From NCBI GenBank assembly GCA_013360405.1, contig JABWBR010000027.1, forward strand, positions 21,429 to 85,428: DNA of 64,000 nt, in the 5' to 3' direction. Source of the stretch: Saprospiraceae bacterium (GTDB taxonomy: Bacteria > Bacteroidota > Bacteroidia > Chitinophagales > Saprospiraceae). The translations under genes and the position numbers were made by a program. The notes below the pieces were generated by a model. That model was not told where the DNA came from. It worked only from the letters and a program-made list of their open reading frames with translations, and searched no databases. The first letter of the stretch is position 1, and each line of letters opens with the position of its first letter. Positions 33,776 through 42,124 of the stretch are shown here, piece after piece.

Positions 33776-34939
33776 CTAACGAGCCGCCCTGGCAAGGCGA
33801 AAGCCGAGGCTGCTGAAGCGGAAGTCCGGGGTGAAGAGGTTCCGGAGAGCGCAACGCGCGTAGACGGGGAAGCTGTACCACGACCCGCCACGGTAAACCC
33901 GGCGGGAGCCACTACCGGGGCCTTGGGGATCGGTTTGTGGAGAAGACGGATAATCGCCTTTCCAATCGGCACACCACTCCCATACATTGCCGCTCATGTC
34001 GTAAAGGCCCAATTCATTGGGTTCGAAAGAGCCTACCGGGGCGCTATAAACATAACCATCCGTATATCCTTCAAATATAGTCCAACCGGAATAACGCTTT
34101 TTAGCAGTTTCATCCGCTACATTTCCTCCTTTTTTACCTGATGGCAGACCATTGCCCCAGGAATACTTTGTATGCTTTACGCCGTTACCGGCGGCATACT
34201 CCCATTCTGCTTCGGTAGGAAGCCGATAAGGAAGTCCTGTTTTAGCACTCAACCAGTCGCAGTATGCCTTAGCGCCATACCAGGAGACAAATATTACCGG
34301 GTATCTTTCATAACCGGATTGTACTGAAAAAATAGAACTGTTTTTGATAATCCGGCATTTTTCGTCATCGTAGGCGCCCGACAAATCGATCCACTCTACC
34401 CCGCCTTCGGTCTGGTTGCCTTTAGCGTTCAAAAATTGGCAATATTCTTCATTGGTCACCTCATAAGGGCCCATGTAAAAACTACTCAGTGTGACGCTAT
34501 GAACCGGTTTTTCATCACTATCACCTTCTTCGCTGCCCATTTGGAAGGTACCGCCTTCGATTTTTACGAAGCGGTCAGGGGGAGGGGTATCCTGGGGCGG
34601 TTTTACGACGGCGTCGATAGGTTTTGGTTTATTGTCTGTTGTAGCAGGTTTCTTATTGGGTTTAGTTTGCGCCGGGGTCGTTTTTTTTGGGGTAGGTTTT
34701 GGTACCGGTTTGTTTTTTTCCTTTTTTGCTTTTGCAATCAGATTATCCAGATCTTTACATTTGGCGGCGTCGGAGCAGCGTTTGGCGCTTTCCCATTTCT
34801 TAATGGCCGAGTCGTAGCGCTTGGCGTCAAAATCTTTTTGCCCCAGGGCGCGGGCTTCGCAGCAGCAGCAATCGCTTTGGGCATTGACTTGAGCAGTTAC
34901 CAACAAAAGTGAGATACAAAACAATAGCAATTTAGGCAT
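33776..34939 (-). CDS. DGR target: exported protein with a variable FGE/C-type-lectin-fold domain
   Basis: 387 residues. Signal peptide about 1-20, then CCCC at 24-27 and a short TPR-like helical pair (about 27-70), a Lys/Pro/Thr-rich linker (about 72-125), and a formylglycine-generating-enzyme (SUMF1) domain from 126 (FVKIEGGTFQMGSEEGDSDEKPVHSVTL, YRLPTEAEWEYAAGNG, GLYDMSGNVWEWCADW). The last 42 residues (about 343-384) are the variable repeat: constant RGGSW and LGFRLA around residues that are Asn in the template frame and Tyr, Ser, Phe, Leu or Arg here. The Cys pair needed for catalysis by true FGEs is not evident; in DGR targets this fold serves as a ligand-binding scaffold. Twelve bases after the TIR gene. 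Confidence 0.93.
   Translation of the reverse strand: MPKLLLFCISLLLVTAQVNAQSDCCCCEARALGQKDFDAKRYDSAIKKWESAKRCSDAAKCKDLDNLIAKAKKEKNKPVPKPTPKKTTPAQTKPNKKPATTDNKPKPIDAVVKPPQDTPPPDRFVKIEGGTFQMGSEEGDSDEKPVHSVTLSSFYMGPYEVTNEEYCQFLNAKGNQTEGGVEWIDLSGAYDDEKCRIIKNSSIFSVQSGYERYPVIFVSWYGAKAYCDWLSAKTGLPYRLPTEAEWEYAAGNGVKHTKYSWGNGLPSGKKGGNVADETAKKRYSGWTIFEGYTDGYVYSAPVGSFEPNELGLYDMSGNVWEWCADWKGDYPSSPQTDPQGPGSGSRRVYRGGSWYSFPVYARCALRNLFTPDFRFSSLGFRLARAAR
33790..33913 (-). other. DGR variable repeat (VR) at the 3' end of the target gene
   Basis: 124 bases, gap-free match to TR 31433-31556. The 20 differences are all at TR adenines (A to T, G or C in VR). The 3' 19-base adenine-poor block is identical to TR. 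It covers residues about 343-384 of the target and ends 11 bases before the stop codon. Confidence 0.96.
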
Positions 34940-34951
34940 ACGTTGTATAGC

Positions 34952-36187
34952 TTATTTATTTTCAATAGATTGCAATAAAGATTTCGCCTGCTGATTATCC
35001 GGCCAATGTATCAGCGCGGCATTGAGGTATCGGCGGGCGGCGGCGTAGTTTTCTATGTCTATTTGTACTTGCGCGTCGTTGAGTTTGTCGCTGAAATCCT
35101 GCTCCAGGCGACTCAGCTCTTTTTGCGCGTCGGCGTGATATTGTCCGCCGGGATAGGTATTGAGGTAATTGCGCCAGGCGGGAATAGTACCCTGTGTCCT
35201 GGCTTGGGTGTAGGCATCGCTTTCGGTTGGTTGTGTGTTTTCTTCAAGCGTTTGGGGAGTAGACGTTTTATCATTGCCCCTGTTCACCGCCCATATTGCC
35301 ACTGCTACCACAATGACGGCCAATACAGCCACTAGCACATATATGCGGGTGGGTGCGAGGGGTGTATTTTCCCGAACCGGGATATTTGTAGCCTGCTGTT
35401 GCAGTTGTAGCGCCGGCTCGTCTCCCGGTTTTAATCGCAGTGCCAGTGCCGCTTCGGCGGCGGCTTTGGGCCAGGCCTGGCGTTGCAGGTGGCGGCGGGC
35501 ATTGTCGATATGCCGGACGTAATCCGCTTCGCGTTGCAGAGCCTGGTCGCACTCAGCTATTCGACCTTGCAGTGTGGTGGAGGCGGGTTCAAACGAGGAC
35601 TGCCACAGGGCTAATGCATCGGTATAAGCCTTGCGGGCTTCGCTCCAGCGCTGCTGCGCATACAGGTGGTCGGCGGCCTTTGCTGCGGCGGCGTATTGCC
35701 GGCGTTGTTCTTCAATATCCTTTAATTGCTGGTTTTGCTCCAGCAGGCGTTTGGTAATTTTGCCCAGTGATTTGGCCACATCGGTGAAGGCTTCGTCCTG
35801 CGAGGGCCATTGCGTCACCGGTTTGGCTTTGGTGGGCAGCGCTTCGAGTATGCTGATGGGGGTGTCTTCCCACAGGCAGGGGCGCAAGATGACCGGCACC
35901 ACCACCGCTTCGCCTTTGGTATGGCGCTGGAGCGAGACTTCTACCTCTTTGCCGTAAAAATAATCGGAGTCGAGCGAATCGGGACTTACCAGCAACAGGA
36001 TGACATCGGCGCCGTAAAGCCGCTCTTTGATCTCGGCCTCCCACTCGCGACCGGCTTCGATGTCGCGATCATCCCATACTTTCACTTGCCCGGAATTGAG
36101 CAGCGGGCGCATGAATTTCTTCAACTGGTCTTTGTAGATCAGGTCGTTGTGCGAGTACGCGATAAATATGTCTATGGACGTTTTCAA
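34952..36187 (-). CDS. TIR domain - transmembrane - TPR protein upstream of the DGR target
   Basis: 411 residues, TTG start at 36187 (no ATG/GTG is available in frame before the TIR core). Residues 1-150 are a TIR domain: DIFIAYSHNDLIYKDQLKKFM, KVWDDRDIEAGREWEAEI, ADVILLLVSPDSLDSDYFYGKEVEVSL with the Glu position used by NAD-cleaving TIRs. Residues 165-265 are TPR-like helices, 279-301 a membrane helix (YVLVAVLAVIVVAVAIWAV), and 320-411 more TPR-like helices. The TIR and first helices should be cytosolic and the C-terminus outside. It ends 12 bases before the DGR target, so the two are co-transcribed. Joint function as a diversified receptor-effector pair is inference. Confidence 0.85.
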   Translation of the reverse strand: MKTSIDIFIAYSHNDLIYKDQLKKFMRPLLNSGQVKVWDDRDIEAGREWEAEIKERLYGADVILLLVSPDSLDSDYFYGKEVEVSLQRHTKGEAVVVPVILRPCLWEDTPISILEALPTKAKPVTQWPSQDEAFTDVAKSLGKITKRLLEQNQQLKDIEEQRRQYAAAAKAADHLYAQQRWSEARKAYTDALALWQSSFEPASTTLQGRIAECDQALQREADYVRHIDNARRHLQRQAWPKAAAEAALALRLKPGDEPALQLQQQATNIPVRENTPLAPTRIYVLVAVLAVIVVAVAIWAVNRGNDKTSTPQTLEENTQPTESDAYTQARTQGTIPAWRNYLNTYPGGQYHADAQKELSRLEQDFSDKLNDAQVQIDIENYAAARRYLNAALIHWPDNQQAKSLLQSIENK

Positions 36188-36258
36188 GGGGCCGATGTAG
36201 TTTATTGGGCTTAAATTTAGCGTTTTTATGGGATAGACAAAATTTTCCGGGGGGAAGG

Positions 36259-36337
36259 TGACGTCCGGGTAACGCCTCCGGTGGTGACAAGGTCAATAAA
36301 TCACCCTGTCACTGTGTCACCATGTCACCTTGTCACG
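36259..36337. repeat. 'tgtcaccttgtcac' word array
   Basis: Words ggtgac, ggtggtgacaaggtc and then tcaccctgtcactgtgtcaccatgtcaccttgtcacg. The two halves are complementary. Related words are at 43954-43983. It lies between the divergent TIR gene and GH92 gene. Confidence 0.75.
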
Positions 36338-36345
36338 TATCTTTG
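36338..36345 (+). promoter_or_regulatory. -7 element TATCTTTG before the GH92 gene
   Basis: Perfect TAnnTTTG, 16 bases before the ATG at 36362. Its -33 region is inside the tgtcac array, with no clear TTG. Confidence 0.45.
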
Positions 36346-36361
36346 ATATCAATCATAACCA

Positions 36362-39292
36362 ATGCGCATGATCTACAAATACACACTGCCTCTGGCAGCC
36401 GCCATTTTCCTCGCCTTCAGCGCCCAGGCCCAACCCGACTACGCCGCCATGGTCAACCCCTTTATCGGCACCGGCGGCCACGGCCACACCTACCCCGGCG
36501 CCAGCCGCCCCTTCGGCATGGTGCAACTGAGCCCCGATACCCGCCTCGAAGGCTGGGACGGTTGCTCGGGTTATCACTATAGCGATTCGCTGGTGTACGG
36601 CTTTAGTCATACTCACCTCAGCGGCACCGGCGTGCCCGATTATTGCGATATTTTGCTGATGCCTGCGGCAGAAGTAACGGGAGTTTCAGGCATAGATTAC
36701 CGCTCGCCGTTCCGCCACGACAAGGAAGTAGCCCGACCTGGGTATTATTCCGTTTTGCTGGATAAAGACGGCATTTTGGCAGAATTGACAACGACGAGCC
36801 GCGTGGGCAGGCATCGCTATACCTACCCCGCAGATGCAGATCGCGCTTTGATTTTGGACCTGGAACACCGCGACGAGGTGCTCGAATCCTATATCGAACC
36901 CGTGGGCAAATACGTGGTACAAGGCTACCGCCGCTCCAAAAGTTGGGCCGCCGACCAGCGTCTGTATTTTTATATGGAATTTAACCAGCCCGTCCAGGAT
37001 ATTCTTTTTTATGAAAAAAACACCCTCGTGCCGGCAGTTACCAAACTACGCGGCCAACACGCCAAGGCTGTATTGCGTTTTGCCGCCGCTGAGGGCCCCC
37101 TGCAGGTCAAAGTAGCCCTGTCGGCAGTGAGCTCCGACGGCGCCCGCCGCAATATGCAGGCCGAAGCGCCCGGCTGGGATTTTGACAAAACGGTGGCCGA
37201 AGCCCACTCCGAATGGAACCGCGAACTGGGCCGCATCGCAGCAAAAGGCGGCACGGCCGAAAAGCTTACCATTTTTTACACGGCCCTGTACCACGCTCTT
37301 TTACAACCCAACCTATACATGGACGTCGACCGCCAATACCTCGGCGCCGATTTGCAGGTGCACCGCGCAAAAGATTACGACAACTACACCGTCTTTTCGC
37401 TGTGGGATACCCACCGCGCAGAACACCCCCTGCTCACCCTGCTCGACGAAAAGCGGACTTTAGATTTTATACAAACCTTTTTGTCATTTTACAAAAAAGG
37501 CGGCTTATTGCCCGTGTGGGAACTATCGGCCAATGAAACCTTCTGCATGATCGGCTACCACAGCGTGCCCGTGATCGTTGACGCCTACGCCAAAGGCATC
37601 CGCGGTTTCGACGCCGAATTGGCCCTCGAAGCCATGCAACACAGCGCCACGCGCAGTCACCACGGATTGGCGGCCTTGCAGCGCTACGGCTACATCCCCG
37701 CCAGCGAAGAACCCGAGTCGGTGTCAAAAACCCTCGAATACGCCTACGACGACTGGTGCATCGCCGAGATGGCCCGCATGCTGGGGAAAGAGGACGAGCA
37801 AAAGACCTACCTGCGCCGCGCACAGGGCTACAAAAACCTCTTTGATCCCGTCACCAAATTCCTGCGCGCCCGCACCAACGGCGGCTGGTACAACCCTTTT
37901 GATCCCACCGAAGTCAACTTCAACTACACCGAAGCCAACGGCTGGCAATACAACTTCTACGTACCGCAGGACATCAACACCCACATCGCCCTGCTCGGCG
38001 GCCCGGCCGCCTACGAAGCCAAACTCGACGAATTATTCACCACCACGGCGGGCATGACCGGCCGGGACCAGGCCGACATCACAGGCTTGATCGGCCAATA
38101 CGCCCACGGCAACGAGCCCAGCCACCACATGGCCTACCTGTACAACTACGTAGGCAAACCCTGGAAAACCCAGCAGATGATACACCGCATTTGCCGGGAG
38201 ATGTACGGCAACCGCCCCGATGGACTGGCCGGCAACGAAGACTGCGGCCAGATGTCGGCCTGGCTGGTGCTCAGCGCCGCCGGTTTTTACCCCGTAACCC
38301 CCGGAACTGATCAATACGCTATCGGCACGCCCTTGTTTCCTGTCATGGAAATCAAGACCGGGCGCGGTAATATTTTCCGCGTCGTGGCCAAAGACATCAG
38401 CGAATCCCATTTCTACATTGCCGGAGCTACCCTAAACGGACAGCCGCTGACGCGCTCCTTCCTGCGCCACGACGAAATCGCCAACGGCGGCGTGCTCGAA
38501 CTGGTGATGAGTGATAAGCCAAACCTGGAATGGGGCGTTGGCGAAGGCAACCAACCCGTTTCCCAAATTACTGCCGAGTCCATCGTGCCGGCGCCGTTCA
38601 TCGAAAGCCGGGGTCGCACCTTCACCAAAAGCAACCGCCTGAATTTGGGCTGTTCGGATCCTTCAGTCCGCCTCCACTTCACCCTCGATGGCAGCGAACC
38701 GGGTGAGCAGTCGCCGGTATACAAAAAGCCCATCGTGCTCACCAAAAACACCACCTTAAAGGTTATTGCCATAGCGCCCGGCCGCGGCCAAAGCAGCATA
38801 GTCACCGGCCAATTCTTCAAAATCGACGGCAAGCGCAAAGTCAGCCTTTACAGCAAATACAGTCGTCAGTACACCGGCGGCGGCGACCAGGGCCTCATCG
38901 ACGGCATCCGGGGCAGCGAGCACTTCAGTCTGGGCGCCTGGCAGGGCTACGAGGGAATCGACTTCGAGGCCGTCGTTGATTTGGGCAAAGTGCAGCCCGT
39001 GAATAAAGTCAGCGTGGGTTTCCTGCAGGACGTCAAATCCTGGATTTGTTTCCCCCGGCAGCTCGAAGTCTCCTTCTCCACCGACGGCAAAATATTTGGC
39101 GAAAGCCGGATCGTTCAAAACGCCATTCCCGATACCGATATGACGCTACAGATCAAGGATTTCACGGTTGACAAAGCCGCTAAAGCGCGCTACGTCAAAG
39201 TCAAAGCTATCAACCACGGCCCGCTACCCGAGTGGCATCCCGGCGCCGGCGGCAAGGCCTGGATTTTTGTGGATGAGGTGGTGGTGGAGTGA
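36362..39292 (+). CDS. GH92 glycoside hydrolase (alpha-mannosidase) with CHB_HEX and F5/8C domains
   Basis: 976 residues; ATG at 36362 or 36368. Signal peptide about 1-24 (ending SAQAQ). The GH92 domain (about 25-720) shows VNPFIGTGGHGHTYPGASRPFGMVQLSPDT at the start, SHTHLSGTG, and later QYAHGNEPSHHMAYLYNYVGKPWKTQ and GNEDCGQMSAWLVLSAAGFYPVTPG, which carry the calcium and catalytic acid/base residues. GH92 enzymes are calcium-dependent exo-alpha-mannosidases. Then a chitobiase/hexosaminidase C-terminal domain (LHFTLDGSEPGEQSPVYKKPI, about 775-820) and a discoidin (F5/8 type C) domain (about 840-976) for carbohydrate attachment. Exported; no T9SS sorting tail is seen. Confidence 0.93.
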   Translation: MRMIYKYTLPLAAAIFLAFSAQAQPDYAAMVNPFIGTGGHGHTYPGASRPFGMVQLSPDTRLEGWDGCSGYHYSDSLVYGFSHTHLSGTGVPDYCDILLMPAAEVTGVSGIDYRSPFRHDKEVARPGYYSVLLDKDGILAELTTTSRVGRHRYTYPADADRALILDLEHRDEVLESYIEPVGKYVVQGYRRSKSWAADQRLYFYMEFNQPVQDILFYEKNTLVPAVTKLRGQHAKAVLRFAAAEGPLQVKVALSAVSSDGARRNMQAEAPGWDFDKTVAEAHSEWNRELGRIAAKGGTAEKLTIFYTALYHALLQPNLYMDVDRQYLGADLQVHRAKDYDNYTVFSLWDTHRAEHPLLTLLDEKRTLDFIQTFLSFYKKGGLLPVWELSANETFCMIGYHSVPVIVDAYAKGIRGFDAELALEAMQHSATRSHHGLAALQRYGYIPASEEPESVSKTLEYAYDDWCIAEMARMLGKEDEQKTYLRRAQGYKNLFDPVTKFLRARTNGGWYNPFDPTEVNFNYTEANGWQYNFYVPQDINTHIALLGGPAAYEAKLDELFTTTAGMTGRDQADITGLIGQYAHGNEPSHHMAYLYNYVGKPWKTQQMIHRICREMYGNRPDGLAGNEDCGQMSAWLVLSAAGFYPVTPGTDQYAIGTPLFPVMEIKTGRGNIFRVVAKDISESHFYIAGATLNGQPLTRSFLRHDEIANGGVLELVMSDKPNLEWGVGEGNQPVSQITAESIVPAPFIESRGRTFTKSNRLNLGCSDPSVRLHFTLDGSEPGEQSPVYKKPIVLTKNTTLKVIAIAPGRGQSSIVTGQFFKIDGKRKVSLYSKYSRQYTGGGDQGLIDGIRGSEHFSLGAWQGYEGIDFEAVVDLGKVQPVNKVSVGFLQDVKSWICFPRQLEVSFSTDGKIFGESRIVQNAIPDTDMTLQIKDFTVDKAAKARYVKVKAINHGPLPEWHPGAGGKAWIFVDEVVVE

Positions 39293-39344
39293 AGATCAAA
39301 AAACTCGATCTATTGTAATTGTGTTTATTAGATAAACTACATTA

Positions 39345-39680
39345 ATGAGCCATCCAATCGAACCTTCCCACATATTCCTACTTAATGCGAGCATCGAATA
39401 CGCCGATCAATCCGTGGTAAGCAAAACCATTGTAAAAAAGCCGACCGGCAACATCACTTTATTTGCCTTTGATAAAGGCGAAGGGCTGGCAGAGCACAGC
39501 TCGCCCCATGAGGCACTGGTACAACTCCTCGACGGCAAGGCCGAAATTACTATCGGCGGGAATCCGAATATGCTTGAAACCGGCCAGTGCATTATTTTGC
39601 CCGCCGATATTCCGCATGCGATCAAGGCCGTCGAGCGGTTCAAGATGATGCTGGTGATGATAAAAAACAACCCTCAGTGA
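39345..39680 (+). CDS. Cupin-domain protein
   Basis: 111 residues, one conserved beta-barrel cupin: FAFDKGEGLAEHSSPHEALVQLLDGKAEI (motif 1 with His/His/Glu) and GQCIILPADIPHAIKAVERFKMMLVMI (motif 2 with His). Metal-binding residues are conserved. Cytosolic, function unknown; small stand-alone cupins of this type are often metal-dependent or stress-related. Overlaps the next gene start by four bases (GTGA), so translation is coupled. Confidence 0.85.
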   Translation: MSHPIEPSHIFLLNASIEYADQSVVSKTIVKKPTGNITLFAFDKGEGLAEHSSPHEALVQLLDGKAEITIGGNPNMLETGQCIILPADIPHAIKAVERFKMMLVMIKNNPQ

Positions 39681-40804
39681 AGACAATAATACAACTGTGC
39701 GTGTGTTGCACGATATTTAGTATATCCTGCTTCGGCCAGCAGGGCCCCTGGAATAACCCCCTCAGGATGGCCTGGTCCACTAACGGCATTACCTTTGACA
39801 CCCCGGCCATATTCCAGGATTCCGCGGGCGTTCCCTCCGCAATCAGGTGGAAGGGCGATACGCTGATCGCCGCTTTTCAGTGGTTCCGGTTGCCCAACCC
39901 GTCGCCGACCTGGGACCGGGTGGCCGCCAAGTTCTCCTATGACAACGGACTCACCTGGACGCAACCCACTCCTATCGTTTTTTCAGGCCTCCCTGCCAAT
40001 TACCAACGCCCCTTTGACCCCACGCTCACCATTTTTGCCGGCGACAGTATCCGCATGTATTTTTCTTCAAGCGAGGGCTTGCCTATGGGTGGATTAAATG
40101 CCAGCGTAAATACCTATTCTGCCAAAAGCGCCGATGGCATTCACTTTGTATTTGAGCCCGGTCCCCGCGTGGATGTAGCCGACAATCGCGTGATCGATCC
40201 GGCAGTTATTTATTTCAATAATAGCTGGCATTATGCCTCGCCTATCGGCTCGCCACAACAAGGGGCATATCACTATGTGTCACCCAATGGGTTGAATTTT
40301 TCTGCGGTACCCAATATACCCTCCGATAATAGCCACAATTGGACGGGGAATTACATGGTCGAAAGTAATGAGGAATTGCGTTTTTATGGCAGCGGCCCTT
40401 TTATCTGGTATAATTCCAGCCCAAATGGAGGAATGTGGAATGGATTCGTACATACAAATATTCAGGGAGGAGATCCCAGTGTGGTGAAGATTTCACCCAA
40501 TAATTACCTGATGATATTTGTAGGGCAGCCTTATGTTACCGCTACTCAAGAGGCATTTGATGAAAATATTGCCATTTTCCCAAATCCGGTTACAGATCAG
40601 CTGAATGTGCAGTTGCCTGAAAAAACAGGATATAACGATACTTATCTAATTTTATATGATGCTACCGGTAAACAAATTATACAATTTCAGTTTGAAAATA
40701 AACACACAACTATTGACACGGAGATGCTAATGAATGGGCTATATTTTTATCAAATTTTAAGCGGCGGAGCAATTCTTCAGTCTGGAAAAATCATAAAAGA
40801 ATAG
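39677..40804 (+). CDS. T9SS-secreted beta-propeller-like protein
   Basis: 375 residues from the GTG at 39677, which overlaps the cupin TGA. Signal peptide about 1-22 (IIQLCVCCTIFSISCFG). Residues 25-290 have repeated strand blocks with BNR/glycosidase-propeller-like words (AAKFSYDNGLTWTQPTPI, AKSADGIHFVFEPGPRVDVADNRVIDPAVIYF). The C-terminus is a type A type-IX-secretion sorting domain: AIFPNPVTDQLNVQLPEK ... NGLYFYQILSGGAILQSGKIIKE. The protein is therefore exported across the outer membrane and attached or released. Catalytic role not evident; a five-bladed glycoside-binding fold is the likeliest reading. Confidence 0.8.
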   Translation: MKTIIQLCVCCTIFSISCFGQQGPWNNPLRMAWSTNGITFDTPAIFQDSAGVPSAIRWKGDTLIAAFQWFRLPNPSPTWDRVAAKFSYDNGLTWTQPTPIVFSGLPANYQRPFDPTLTIFAGDSIRMYFSSSEGLPMGGLNASVNTYSAKSADGIHFVFEPGPRVDVADNRVIDPAVIYFNNSWHYASPIGSPQQGAYHYVSPNGLNFSAVPNIPSDNSHNWTGNYMVESNEELRFYGSGPFIWYNSSPNGGMWNGFVHTNIQGGDPSVVKISPNNYLMIFVGQPYVTATQEAFDENIAIFPNPVTDQLNVQLPEKTGYNDTYLILYDATGKQIIQFQFENKHTTIDTEMLMNGLYFYQILSGGAILQSGKIIKE

Positions 40805-40806
40805 GT

Positions 40807-40851
40807 AATTTAGCTAAACCCAACCGCTAAACCCTAACGCTAAACAGTTAC
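40807..40851. repeat. 'ctaaaccc' word block
   Basis: tttagctaaacccaaccgctaaaccctaacgctaaacagttac. Its reverse complement matches 46823-46857 with one 3-base insertion and a few substitutions, so they are two copies of one element. Confidence 0.7.
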
Positions 40852-40862
40852 AAAAAATAGTC

Positions 40863-41642
40863 CTACAACGCCCTATCCAAATGCACATACCCCCCATCCA
40901 CGTGTATCAACTGCCCTGTGGTATGGCTGGAACAATCCGATAGCAAAAAAACGACCATATTGGCGATTTCTTCGGCGGTGGTCATGCGCTCTTCAAAGGG
41001 AATTTTATCGGTGATAGATTTTAGTTTCTGATCGGGATCGGGGAAGGTTTTAATCCATTTGTCGTAGAGCGGGGTATAGCATTCCGCCACAATCACAGCA
41101 TTTACTCTAATGCCATAAGGCAAGAGCTCCACCGCCCATTCGCGGGTAAGTGCATTGCGGCCGCCGTTGGAGGCGGCGTAGGCCGAGGTATTGCCCTGGC
41201 CGGTCTCGGCTGTCTTGGAGCCGATGTTGACGATAGCGCCTTTGCTCGCAATTAAATCGGGCAGGGCGTAATGCGCCATCAGGTAGTAGTGGATCAGGTT
41301 TTTGTGCAGAGAGGCTACAAAATCCTCGTAACTGCCGCTTTGCAAGCCCACGCCGTCGTTTACCCCGGCGTTGTTGACCAGGCCTTCTATGCGCCCAAAC
41401 TCGGCTCTGACGGCCTCTACGGCTGCTTTGCAGGCCTCATTGGAGCTCAACTCGGCCACTACCTGGAAGGCCCGGCCGCCCATTGACTTTACCTTCTCAA
41501 CTACAGCTTCATTGTCGACCTTGTTGCGGCCTACGATCACGGGGATGGCCCGCTCTTCAGCCAGTTTGAGCGCGATGCCTTCGCCGATGCCTTTGGCGCC
41601 GCCGGTGATAATTATTATTTTATTTTTTATGTTTAAGTTCAT
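40863..41642 (-). CDS. SDR oxidoreductase, probable L-fucose dehydrogenase
   Basis: 259 residues. Rossmann fold with GGAKGIGEGIA (dinucleotide site, 15-25), NNAGVND, catalytic Ser (VNIGSKTA), and YAASNGGRNALTR where the usual YxxxK reads YAASN: the Lys position appears to be Asn, an oddity worth checking. C-terminal FLLSDCSSHTTGQLIHVDGGY. In the context of lactonase, dehydratase, keto-deoxy-fuconate dehydrogenase and FAH hydrolase genes it is best read as the sugar (L-fucose) dehydrogenase giving L-fuconolactone. Last gene of the minus-strand operon. Confidence 0.8.
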   Translation of the reverse strand: MNLNIKNKIIIITGGAKGIGEGIALKLAEERAIPVIVGRNKVDNEAVVEKVKSMGGRAFQVVAELSSNEACKAAVEAVRAEFGRIEGLVNNAGVNDGVGLQSGSYEDFVASLHKNLIHYYLMAHYALPDLIASKGAIVNIGSKTAETGQGNTSAYAASNGGRNALTREWAVELLPYGIRVNAVIVAECYTPLYDKWIKTFPDPDQKLKSITDKIPFEERMTTAEEIANMVVFLLSDCSSHTTGQLIHVDGGYVHLDRAL

Positions 41643-41678
41643 GTTAATTAAATATTTAGTAATTACGGAGGTTAATTA

Positions 41679-41770
41679 ACCACGGAGTTACACGGAGTTT
41701 ACACAGAGTTACACGGAGTGAAATAATAAACTCTGTGAAACTCCGTGTGTACTCCGTGTAACTCTGTGGT
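41679..41770. repeat. 'cacggagttacacggag' hairpin array
   Basis: Four direct words (ccacggagtta, cacggagttta, cacagagtta, cacggagtg) followed after aaataataaa by four complementary words (ctctgtgaaactccgtgtgtactccgtgtaactctgtgg). A roughly 40-base imperfect stem. Sister copies at 42970-43001 and 44755-44836, all in the gaps of the fucose operon. Confidence 0.9.
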
Positions 41771-41786
41771 GAAAAAAAACTCAGCC

Positions 41787-42119
41787 CTAAATCTCACAAA
41801 TCCGCTCCATCAACTGCCATTTTTCACCGGGATTAACCCCGGGCAAAACCTGCTGGTAATTCCACATCAATTCCTCCCAGCGCAACACATGCGGGTTGGC
41901 CTCATCCATTTGTTTTTTTATTTCAAACGAAAAATCATCTTCCGTTTCCAACAACATAAAAAGCCGGTTTTCCCAGCGGTAAATATCCAGCGAAATAATG
42001 CCGGAATCTTTTATGCTTTTTACTATTTCATCCGGCACGTTTTGGTGGTATTTTTCGTATTCCGAAATCAATTGCTGATCGTTTTTTAAATCAAGCAACA
42101 GGGCGTATTTTTTTGCCAT
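41787..42119 (-). CDS. L-rhamnose/L-fucose mutarotase family protein (DUF718)
   Basis: 110 residues from the ATG at 42119 (a GTG two codons upstream also exists). Ferredoxin-like fold of the RhaM/YiiL family: YALLLDLKNDQQLISEYEKYHQNVPDEIVKSIKDSGIISLDIYRWENRLFMLLE, ending with MNYQQVLPGVNPGEKW-like residues WNYQQVLPGVNPGEKWQLM. Interconverts alpha and beta anomers of 6-deoxyhexoses so that the dehydrogenase is supplied with its preferred form. Five bases after the lactonase gene. Confidence 0.88.
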   Translation of the reverse strand: MAKKYALLLDLKNDQQLISEYEKYHQNVPDEIVKSIKDSGIISLDIYRWENRLFMLLETEDDFSFEIKKQMDEANPHVLRWEELMWNYQQVLPGVNPGEKWQLMERICEI

Positions 42120-42124
42120 AATCA

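Noticed and set aside
33776..34939. Active formylglycine-generating enzyme or lipoprotein
   Set aside because: The catalytic cysteine pair is not evident, no sulfatase gene is near, and the CCCC cluster does not form a lipobox. DGR targets use this fold for binding.
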